From NCBI GenBank assembly GCA_009778675.1, contig WRFU01000004.1:1-41151 (forward strand): DNA of 41,151 bases, written 5' to 3'. A program made the position numbers and the translations under genes. Source of the stretch: Candidatus Saccharimonadota bacterium. GTDB taxonomy: Bacteria > Patescibacteriota > Saccharimonadia > Saccharimonadales > Saccharimonadaceae. Positions 32,802 through 39,847 of the stretch are shown here, in pieces (positions within the stretch are counted from its first letter, which is position 1; each line of letters begins with the position of its first letter). The notes below the pieces were generated by a model. The model did no database searches, had not been told where the DNA came from, and saw nothing but the letters and a program-made list of their open reading frames with translations.

Positions 32802-34262
32802 ATGGCAGAACAACAAGTTAAGACCAGAAAGGAGGCGAAACTCGGTCTGCTGTCATTATCAGCACTGGTAATTGGTGGAATTATCGGTAGTGGTATCTTC
32901 AACTTAATGAAGGAAATGGCAATCGATTCCAGCCCAATGGCAGTTATTATCGCTTGGGTAGTTGCTGCAATAGGTATGGGAGCATTAGTTATCAGCTTCT
33001 ATAACCTAAACAAAAAGCGCCCAGAACTCGATGCGGGTGTTTATAGCTATGCCGAAAAAGGTTTCGGTAAATTTATGGGTTTCAACTCGGCTTGGAGCTA
33101 TTGGATCTCAGGTTGGATCGGCAATGTTGCCTATGCCACCATCACGTTCAGTGCTCTCGGTTATTTTTTCCATGTGTTTGGTGATGGTACCAACTGGGAA
33201 TCAGTAATAGGTGCTTCGATCGGATTATGGTTAGTGGCGGCGCTAGTTATTAGTGGCATTAAAAATGCTAGTTTTATGAATGTCATTGTAACGATTGCTA
33301 AGTTTATCCCATTAGTAATTTTTATGTTTGCGCTATTTGCAGCATTTAGATTACATCTCTTTAACGCTGACCTTTGGGGTGCAGCCATGAAAAATGGTTC
33401 ATTGCAATGGAGCGATTTATTGACGCAAGTTAAAGGTACAATGCTCGCAACCGTGTTTGTGTTTATTGGTATCGAAGGTGCAGTCGTATTTTCTGGTCGC
33501 GCTAAAGACAAAAAGAATGTCGGTAAAGCTACGGCAATCGGTTTTCTAACCGTTGTAGCTTTGTATATACTAATCACAGTACTATCGTTCGGCGTTATGA
33601 CTCAAGCCAAACTAGCTGGTCTAAATGAACCAGCTATGGCTCAAGTGCTTGAATCAATCGTTGGTAAATGGGGTGCAGTGTTAGTTAATATTGGCGTAGT
33701 TGTAAGCGTAGTAGGTGCCTGGTTAGCCTGGACATTATTTACGCTAGAATTACCATATCGTGCAGCGAAACAAGGAGTATTTCCAAAAGTATTCGCCAAA
33801 GAAACTAAAAAACACGTACCATGGGTATCGCTACTCATAACTACACTTGTCACACAAATCTTCGTTTTCTCATATCTGATCAGCGACCGGCCGTATAATT
33901 TAATGTTTAGTTTGTGCGCATCAATGATTTTGGTTCCGTATTTGTTCGTCGCATTGTTCCAGCTCAAAGAGTCATGGAAAGAAAAGCACAATAGCAAAGG
34001 CAGGACTTGGAATATGATCGTTGGTGCAGTAGCTACGATTTACGCTGTTTGGCTACTATATGCTGGTGGTGTTGAATATCTATTAACTATGGTTATTCTG
34101 TACGCTCTAGGTATTGGTGTTTACGTCTGGGCTCGAAAAGGCTTTGGCGAAAAACGAGTCTTTAAAACCTGGGAGGCTATTGTAGCGGTATTACTAATTA
34201 TCGTAGCAATCTATGGCGTCTATTGGATGGCAACTGGTGGCTACACACAATTAGTAGGGTGA
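32802..34262 (+). CDS. arcD: Arginine/ornithine antiporter
   Basis: The 486-aa integral membrane protein of the APC superfamily has about 12-13 TM segments. The first carries the substrate motif GGIIGSGIFN (residues ~21-30). It exchanges external arginine for internal ornithine. A strong AAAGGAGGT precedes the ATG at 32802 after a 19-bp gap from arcB. The stop overlaps the arcC start by one base. Placement in the arc operon fixes the substrate; by sequence alone other basic amino acid antiporters would be possible. Confidence 0.93.
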   Translation: MAEQQVKTRKEAKLGLLSLSALVIGGIIGSGIFNLMKEMAIDSSPMAVIIAWVVAAIGMGALVISFYNLNKKRPELDAGVYSYAEKGFGKFMGFNSAWSYWISGWIGNVAYATITFSALGYFFHVFGDGTNWESVIGASIGLWLVAALVISGIKNASFMNVIVTIAKFIPLVIFMFALFAAFRLHLFNADLWGAAMKNGSLQWSDLLTQVKGTMLATVFVFIGIEGAVVFSGRAKDKKNVGKATAIGFLTVVALYILITVLSFGVMTQAKLAGLNEPAMAQVLESIVGKWGAVLVNIGVVVSVVGAWLAWTLFTLELPYRAAKQGVFPKVFAKETKKHVPWVSLLITTLVTQIFVFSYLISDRPYNLMFSLCASMILVPYLFVALFQLKESWKEKHNSKGRTWNMIVGAVATIYAVWLLYAGGVEYLLTMVILYALGIGVYVWARKGFGEKRVFKTWEAIVAVLLIIVAIYGVYWMATGGYTQLVG

Positions 34263-35200
34263 TGGCTAAAATCGTAATAGCACTTGGTGGTAACGCGTTG
34301 CAAACAGGCAACGCGTTTACTGCTGATGATCAAAAAAAGGTGGCTAGACGTACAGCTAAACAAATTGTTGGATTAGTGTTATTAGGACACGAACTAGCTA
34401 TTACACATGGTAATGGTCCACAGGTTGGTGATATTATGCTAGGTGAAGAAGCCTCGGCTTCACCAACCAATGCTATCATGCCGTTAGAAACAAACGTTGC
34501 TATGAGCCAAGGACAAATTGGCTATTGGTTACAACAAGCCATAGACAACGAGCTTAGAGCGCAAGGCATTAAAAAGGATGTAGCAACAGTGGTTACGCAA
34601 GTAGTTGTACTCAAGAACGACCCGGCTTTTAAAAAGCCCAGCAAACCAGTCGGGGAATTCTATACCGAAGCTAAAGCCAAAAAACTGGCACAAACACGTG
34701 GCTGGACAGTGCAAGAAGATGCTGGTCGTGGCTGGCGTCGTGTAGTGCCATCACCACGGCCTGTTAAAATAGTAGAAGATAGTGTCCTAACGACATTAAT
34801 AACCCAAGGTATCATGCCGATTGCGGTTGGCGGTGGTGGTGTGCCAGTATTTGAAAAAGGGTCAGATTTAGTTGGTATCGATGCTGTGATTGACAAAGAT
34901 TTTGCAGCTACCAGATTAGCCGAGGCGGTTGGTGCTAGCATTTTAATGTTGCTCACCGATGTAGACCACGCTGTTATTAATTTCAAGAAAGCCGACGAAA
35001 CACCGATAACTAGGGCGACAATTGCCGAAATGGAAACTTACGTAGGTCAAAATCAATTTGCGCCAGGTAGTATGCTACCCAAGGTGCAGGCTGCGATTGA
35101 TTTTGTTAAAAATAACAAACAAAATCTAGCAATTATTACATCGTTAGACAAAGCCGTAGAATCTTTAAGCGGTAAAGTTGGCACGGTTATTACTGCTTAA
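34262..35200 (+). CDS. arcC: Carbamate kinase
   Basis: The 312-aa kinase transfers phosphate from carbamoyl phosphate to ADP, the ATP-yielding step. Motifs: ALGGNALQTG at the start, THGNGPQVG near residue 45, PIAVGGGGVP near 185 and DAVIDKDFAA near 210. Length is normal (~310 aa). The frame extends upstream into arcD, but the ATG at 34262, overlapping the arcD stop (TGATG), gives the conserved N-terminus. It ends the arc operon; no clear terminator follows before the T-box promoter. Confidence 0.96.
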   Translation: MAKIVIALGGNALQTGNAFTADDQKKVARRTAKQIVGLVLLGHELAITHGNGPQVGDIMLGEEASASPTNAIMPLETNVAMSQGQIGYWLQQAIDNELRAQGIKKDVATVVTQVVVLKNDPAFKKPSKPVGEFYTEAKAKKLAQTRGWTVQEDAGRGWRRVVPSPRPVKIVEDSVLTTLITQGIMPIAVGGGGVPVFEKGSDLVGIDAVIDKDFAATRLAEAVGASILMLLTDVDHAVINFKKADETPITRATIAEMETYVGQNQFAPGSMLPKVQAAIDFVKNNKQNLAIITSLDKAVESLSGKVGTVITA

Positions 35201-35202
35201 AG

Positions 35203-35232
35203 TTGGTGGTATAACCTGGCATATGTTAAACT
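35203..35232 (+). promoter_or_regulatory. Promoter of the T-box/ileS operon
   Basis: TTGGTG at 35203-35208 and TAAACT at 35227-35232, preceded by TGT, are separated by 18 bp. Transcription would start near 35239, just before the first T-box stem. Confidence 0.55.
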
Positions 35233-35238
35233 GTATTA

Positions 35239-35429
35239 AAGCGTTTGAGTGGCTATCAACCACAAGCCGCAGGAAGAAATCATTATAAAAGTAGAACCTG
35301 CCGTGAATCTGCGTTAAGGATTAATTAAGAGCTGTAGTTTTCTAGATCCTGAAACAAGTTCAGGATGACAAGAAAAACAGAAGTTGGATGGTAACGCCCG
35401 CCCGGGTTCCAACATAAGGGCGGGTTTTT
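35239..35429 (+). promoter_or_regulatory. T-box riboswitch (tRNA-Ile), transcription attenuation type
   Basis: The 3' domain is textbook. Antiterminator: TTGGA 35384-35388 pairs with TCCAA 35408-35412, bulge TGGTAAC 35389-35395 with TGGT to pair a tRNA ACCA end, and GCCC 35396-35399 pairs with GGGT 35404-35407. The competing terminator is CCCGCCC 35397-35403 with GGGCGGG 35418-35424 plus T5. Upstream, a short hairpin GTGG-CTATCAA-CCAC (35249-35263) holds an ATC Ile codon in its loop, like the ultra-short stem I of actinobacterial ileS T-boxes. GCAGG...CCTGC with AGTAGAA could be stem II with an S-turn. Uncharged tRNA-Ile should allow read-through into the ileS operon. Confidence 0.85.
35345..35370 (+). 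repeat. 26-bp palindromic element, copy 1 (in the T-box linker)
   Basis: The element starts GATCCTGAA, has loop ACAAG and continues TTCAGGATGACA; the arms ATCCTGAA/TTCAGGAT form an 8-bp hairpin. It lies between stem II and the antiterminator. Two more copies are in ileS (37668-37693 and 38376-38401). Confidence 0.9.
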
Positions 35430-35448
35430 GTGTTAAGAAAGGAATCAA

Positions 35449-35715
35449 ATGAGTGAGCAGCACAGCGAATTAGAGCAAACTCCAGAAGTGTACGAAACAG
35501 AGCCAACTTTTGATGAAATAGTTCGTGTTACTTTGGAATATAAAAATGATTATGGTATCCCGCAAGAAGAAATTGATGCCATCGTTGAAGGCTCAGACAC
35601 GATTGATGAGTTGTTGCAACAAATGATCCAACTATCGTTAGAATATGGCGAATTTTTCTTAGATTATCTGGAATCTAGGGGTATATTAAAGCAGATTGAA
35701 GGAGAACCAGAATGA
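35449..35715 (+). CDS. Hypothetical acidic protein, 88 aa
   Basis: I do not recognise this protein. It is very acidic and helical with no Cys and no membrane segment. AGAAAGGA lies 7 nt before the ATG. It is the first gene after the T-box terminator and overlaps the next gene by 4 bp (ATGA), so it is clearly part of the ileS operon. It may be a small regulatory or binding protein; no function can be given. Confidence 0.75.
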   Translation: MSEQHSELEQTPEVYETEPTFDEIVRVTLEYKNDYGIPQEEIDAIVEGSDTIDELLQQMIQLSLEYGEFFLDYLESRGILKQIEGEPE

Positions 35716-36272
35716 AAATTGTAATTTTTCACGGTACGGATGGATCGCCAGAAGGTAATTGGTTCCCATGGCTAAAAACTGAGCTAACAAAATTAGGCCA
35801 CGAAGTGTATGTGCCAAAACTACCAACACCCGAGAATCAATCGGTAAATTCGTGGTGCAAAGCCACTCAAGAGCAAGTTCCATTTATGTTTGGTAAAGAT
35901 ACTATTTTAGTTGGCCATTCACTTGGCGCTGTTTGGGTGTGCGAAGTTTTAAGTCATTCACGCCCTGAACCGGTCAAGGCATCGTTTTTTGTAAGCGGCG
36001 GGCTGGGCGACACTGGCAATGAGTTCTTTGATTCGCACAACCGTGAGTTTATGGATTATTCGTTTGACTGGCAAAACGTGCGTAAAACCGCTGGGCATAT
36101 TACGATGATACGTGGCGATGATGATCCGTACGTGTCAGCAATACAAGCCAAAGAATTAGCTAGCAAACTAGGCGTGAAACCGATCTTGGTGCAAGGAGGA
36201 GGCCACTTGAACGCAGAATTTGGCTACACAAAGTTTCCGTATTTGTTAGATTTAATCAAGAAGGAGTTATAA
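35712..36272 (+). CDS. RBBP9/YdeN-type serine alpha/beta hydrolase
   Basis: The 186-aa protein is a small single-domain alpha/beta hydrolase: first strand MKIVIFHGTDGSPEGNW, nucleophile elbow GHSLG (Ser about residue 75), acid in GDDDPYV (about 138) and catalytic His in GGGHLN (about 159). This matches the RBBP9/YdeN family of small serine hydrolases. The substrate is unknown. It overlaps both neighbours (4 bp upstream, 1 bp downstream). Confidence 0.88.
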   Translation: MKIVIFHGTDGSPEGNWFPWLKTELTKLGHEVYVPKLPTPENQSVNSWCKATQEQVPFMFGKDTILVGHSLGAVWVCEVLSHSRPEPVKASFFVSGGLGDTGNEFFDSHNREFMDYSFDWQNVRKTAGHITMIRGDDDPYVSAIQAKELASKLGVKPILVQGGGHLNAEFGYTKFPYLLDLIKKEL

Positions 36273-36721
36273 TGGAAATTGCTGTCGGCACAGTCATAAT
36301 TAAAGATGGCAAAATTTTAATGGTTCAGGAAGCCCAAAATAGTAAGCATGAACAATGTTATAAACAATGGTGTGTCCCAACTGGCCATTTAGAAAAAGGC
36401 GAACATATTCAGGCTGCGGCGATTCGTGAAGCCAAAGAAGAAACAGGCTATGATATTAAACTCAAGAATTTATTGGCGGTTTTTAGTGTAACTAATTATT
36501 GGCCATTGCTTATCTATTTCATTGGTGAAGTAATATCGGGTAAACCAAAATTTGATAAAAACGAAATATTAGATGTTAAATGGGTCTCGCTGGATGAATT
36601 AAATAATTATGATTTACGCTTACCGCTAAAAGTGATGAATGTACTACTCGACCGAGTAAAGAATAATGAACTGTACCCACTAGATGTAATAAAGGAATTG
36701 AAAGGTGACTGGTTAAAATGA
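36272..36721 (+). CDS. NUDIX hydrolase
   Basis: The 149-aa protein has a complete Nudix box: G-H-L-E-K-G-E at about residue 44, then REAKEETGY (GX5EX7REUXEEXGU). Such enzymes hydrolyse nucleoside diphosphates linked to another group, or oxidised nucleotides; the substrate cannot be read from sequence. It overlaps the hydrolase gene by one base and ileS by four (ATGA), so all four genes are co-transcribed under the T-box. Confidence 0.92.
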   Translation: MEIAVGTVIIKDGKILMVQEAQNSKHEQCYKQWCVPTGHLEKGEHIQAAAIREAKEETGYDIKLKNLLAVFSVTNYWPLLIYFIGEVISGKPKFDKNEILDVKWVSLDELNNYDLRLPLKVMNVLLDRVKNNELYPLDVIKELKGDWLK

Positions 36722-39700
36722 AATTTAAATATGGTACACGACGTAGAGCAATAGAATACGAAAAAGACATTGCTAATGCGTGGAAGAAAAACAAAACTTT
36801 TGAAAAATCAGTGCAACAGCGCTCAGCCGATAATTCTTTTGTATTTTACGATGGCCCACCATTTATAACGGGTGCACCACACCACGGCACATTATTGAGC
36901 AGTATTGTTAAAGACTGTGTGCCACGCTACCAAACCATGAAAGGCAAGCGGGTAGAACGCCGTTGGGGTTGGGATTGCCATGGCTTGCCAGCTGAAAACT
37001 TTGTCGAAAAACAGCTTAATATCGTGGATCGGCGCGATATTGGCACCAAAATTAGCCTGGAAGATTACATTACCAAGGCTCGCGAAAGCATGGTGGCTAA
37101 CAGCGAGCTATGGGAAAGTTATATAGATCGTATTGGTCGCTGGGTTGATTTTAAAGGCGCCTATAAAACCATGGACAAAGATTTTATGGAAAGCGTTTGG
37201 TGGGCTTTCAAAACTATGTACGACAAAGGGTTGATTTATGAAGGCGAACGGGTGTTGATGTACGATACTAAATTTGCTACCCCAGTTAGCAAAGCTGAAG
37301 TAACCATGGACAACGACGCTTACCAAACTGTCACCGACCCAAGCGTATACGTTAAGTTTAAACTAATCCCCGGCCAGAAATATCATAATGACGAGTGGGA
37401 AACGCACGAAAATACTTATTTGCTGGCCTGGACAACCACGCCATGGACTCTACCGGGCAATACAGCATTAGCCGTAAACTCTGATATGAGTTATTGGGAA
37501 GTAAAGCTGAATGATGAAATTCTCATTATTGCCAAAGATTTAATCGATAAGGTTTTAGTGGATGATAAGCACCAGCCGCTCGACTATGAAGTGGTTTTTG
37601 ATGATGTAAAGGGTAGCGATTTGGTCGGACTAGGATACGAACCATTAATGTTAGACCAAAAGGATTGGATCCTAAAACAAGTTCAGGATGACACGGCGCG
37701 GGCGAATGTGCATAAGGTTTGGCCGGCTGATTATGTTAGCGCCGAATCTGGCACTGGTATTGTGCACTTGGCGCCGATTTATGGTGAAGAAGATTTTGAA
37801 CTGGCTCAACAAAATAACATACCGCGGTTGCATATTTTAGATGACAACGGCTATTATTTTCCAGAGGTGGCAGAGCAGTTATATAAATTTATGCCGTGGC
37901 GCGACGCGAATGAACCGCTCGAAGTTTGGGATGCCAATAAAGATATTGCCAAAGGTCTAAACAAAGCTGGCATTGTGTGGAAAGTTGAATATATCCAACA
38001 TGAATATCCATTTAACCCTAGGAGTGGTCAACGCATTATGTACCGCGCTATCCCAAGCTGGTTTTTTGATATACAGGGGCAAAAGCCGCTATTATTAGAA
38101 CAAAACGAAAATATTTATTGGTTTCCAGAACATATTAAACATGGCCGGTTTGCCAAAAACGTGCAGCAAGCACCAGATTGGAATTTAAGCCGCGATCGTT
38201 TTTGGGCGACAGCTATGCCGGTGTGGAAGTCGGATAAAGGTACTATCAAAGTTGTCGGTAGCTACGCCGAACTGAAAGAACTTAGTGGTAAAGAGCTAGA
38301 GGATTATCACCGGCCGTGGGTGGATAGTGTTAAGTTCACACTTGCGGATAGTAAACCAACATGGAATGACTCTAAGATCCTGAAACAAGTTCAAGATGAC
38401 AAAATAGAGCATTTTAAGCGCATCGATAAAGTACTAGATTGTTGGTTCGAAAGTGGCAGTATGCCATTTGCGCAGCAGCACTATCCATTCGAAAACAAAG
38501 CTAAGTTCGAAGCTAACTACCCAGCCGATTTTATATCTGAATACACGCCGCAAGTGCGTGCTTGGTTCTACTACTTGCATGTCGTAAATACCGCGCTGTT
38601 CGGTAAAAACGCCTTTAAAAACTGCATCGTAACAGGCACTATTGCTGGTGAAGATGGCCGCAAAATGAGCAAATCGTTTGGTAATTACACCGATCCAAAC
38701 GAGTTAATGGACAAATTTAGTGCCGATTCGCTACGTTTTCTGTTGCTGTCTAGCCCGTTACTTTCTGGCGAAGATTTTGCGCTAAAAGATAAAGAAGTTG
38801 GCGACATAGCCCGCAAACTTGCCATGGTGTGGAATATGTATGATTTCTTTACCATGTACGCGCAGGTGGATGGCTGGGAATTTGACGATAAAAAATCATT
38901 TACGCTTAACCCAACCGATGTTCAATCGCCCCTAGATAAATGGATTATTTCCCGTGTTCACCAGCTAACAAAACACTTAACAAACTATATGGATGTTTAC
39001 AACATTCCAGATGCCATGAGCGCTATTGTGCCGCTTATCGATGACGCTAGTAATTGGTATGTCCGTCGTAGCCGCCGCCGTTTCTGGAAGAGCGAAGACG
39101 ATACCGATAAAGCGCAGGCCTACCGTACCCTACATTACGTACTGGTAAAACTGGCCGTGTTACTTGCACCGTTTACACCATTTTTGGCCGAAGAACTATA
39201 CCAACTTTTGACTGATGGGGAATCAGTTCATCTGCTCGATTGGCCAACTAACACTACTGTTGATCAGCCGGTGCTAGACAGTATGACTAGGGCGCGTGAA
39301 ATAATCGAAAAAGGCCTGGCACTTAGGATGGAACGCGAAGATAGTTTTGGTCAAATTAAAGTTCGCCAACCACTCAGCCAATTGATTTATGGTGGCGATA
39401 AACTAGATGATTTTTACGAACAGATTATTGCCGAAGAGGTGAATGTGAAAACTGTAAAGTTTAGCGCCAAATCGCCAGTTAGTGTCAATAAGACATTAAC
39501 TAAAGAATTACGCCAAGAGGGCTTCGTACGCGAACTAATCCGCTTTGTCCAAAATACCCGCAAAAACGCTGGCCTAAATGTTGATGATCGTATAAAACTC
39601 TCGTTAAGTGTAAAACTAAACCAAGAATGGCAGCAATTAGTAGCAGCCGAAACTTTAGCCACAGAAGTAGTAGCTGATGGTAACTTCGCCCATGACGAAA

Positions 39701-39750
39701 TAGCCCAGGTTGATGGCCAAAACATCACGATTTCTTTAGAAAAAGCTTAA
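36718..39750 (+). CDS. ileS: Isoleucyl-tRNA synthetase with HHGT active-site motif and two in-frame repeat insertions
   Basis: The 1010-aa class I synthetase charges tRNA-Ile. The N-terminal catalytic core has FYDGPPFITG, then the HIGH-equivalent at residues 55-58 reading HHGT, RRWGWDCHGLPAE, the CP1 editing domain, GWFESGSMPFA-type motif, KMSKS at 649-653, and the anticodon-binding domain. There is no C-terminal zinc finger, and the layout resembles the eukaryote-like IleRS2 type. The last His of HIGH is Thr here. Two copies of a 26-bp palindromic element are translated as ILKQVQDD at about 317-326 (editing domain) and 553-562. It overlaps the NUDIX gene by ATGA and is controlled by the T-box 1.3 kb upstream. 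Confidence 0.96.
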   Translation: MKFKYGTRRRAIEYEKDIANAWKKNKTFEKSVQQRSADNSFVFYDGPPFITGAPHHGTLLSSIVKDCVPRYQTMKGKRVERRWGWDCHGLPAENFVEKQLNIVDRRDIGTKISLEDYITKARESMVANSELWESYIDRIGRWVDFKGAYKTMDKDFMESVWWAFKTMYDKGLIYEGERVLMYDTKFATPVSKAEVTMDNDAYQTVTDPSVYVKFKLIPGQKYHNDEWETHENTYLLAWTTTPWTLPGNTALAVNSDMSYWEVKLNDEILIIAKDLIDKVLVDDKHQPLDYEVVFDDVKGSDLVGLGYEPLMLDQKDWILKQVQDDTARANVHKVWPADYVSAESGTGIVHLAPIYGEEDFELAQQNNIPRLHILDDNGYYFPEVAEQLYKFMPWRDANEPLEVWDANKDIAKGLNKAGIVWKVEYIQHEYPFNPRSGQRIMYRAIPSWFFDIQGQKPLLLEQNENIYWFPEHIKHGRFAKNVQQAPDWNLSRDRFWATAMPVWKSDKGTIKVVGSYAELKELSGKELEDYHRPWVDSVKFTLADSKPTWNDSKILKQVQDDKIEHFKRIDKVLDCWFESGSMPFAQQHYPFENKAKFEANYPADFISEYTPQVRAWFYYLHVVNTALFGKNAFKNCIVTGTIAGEDGRKMSKSFGNYTDPNELMDKFSADSLRFLLLSSPLLSGEDFALKDKEVGDIARKLAMVWNMYDFFTMYAQVDGWEFDDKKSFTLNPTDVQSPLDKWIISRVHQLTKHLTNYMDVYNIPDAMSAIVPLIDDASNWYVRRSRRRFWKSEDDTDKAQAYRTLHYVLVKLAVLLAPFTPFLAEELYQLLTDGESVHLLDWPTNTTVDQPVLDSMTRAREIIEKGLALRMEREDSFGQIKVRQPLSQLIYGGDKLDDFYEQIIAEEVNVKTVKFSAKSPVSVNKTLTKELRQEGFVRELIRFVQNTRKNAGLNVDDRIKLSLSVKLNQEWQQLVAAETLATEVVADGNFAHDEIAQVDGQNITISLEKA
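37668..37693 (+). repeat. 26-bp palindromic element, copy 2 (in frame in ileS)
   Basis: It differs from copy 1 by one base (TAAAAC for TGAAAC). It is read in frame as ILKQVQDD within the CP1 editing region of IleRS, between the strands before HKVWPADY. Confidence 0.9.
38376..38401 (+). repeat. 26-bp palindromic element, copy 3 (in frame in ileS)
   Basis: It differs from copy 1 by one base (TTCAAG for TTCAGG). It is read in the same frame as copy 2, giving ILKQVQDD again, just before the segment leading to DCWFESGSM. Confidence 0.9.
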
Positions 39751-39765
39751 AAACTTGCACGAAAC

Positions 39766-39797
39766 TTGCATTAGGGGGGGGGGTACTACTGTATAAT
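39766..39797 (+). promoter_or_regulatory. Probably phase-variable promoter with G10 tract in the spacer
   Basis: TTGCAT at 39766-39771 and TATAAT at 39792-39797 are 20 bp apart. Ten consecutive G (39774-39783) fill half of the spacer. Loss of two or three G would give the optimal 17-18 bp. AGGAG at 39805-39809 follows near the expected start of transcription. A second -35-like TTGCAC is at 39755-39760. Confidence 0.7.
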
Positions 39798-39847
39798 TAG
39801 TAACAGGAGTTAAAAATAAAACCTGCGAGAGAAAGTACCAGATACTC

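Noticed and set aside
35279-35281. A second ATC triplet as the T-box specifier
   Set aside because: It lies in a large unstructured loop; the ATC at 35255-35257 sits in a neat 7-nt hairpin loop, although the choice is not proven.
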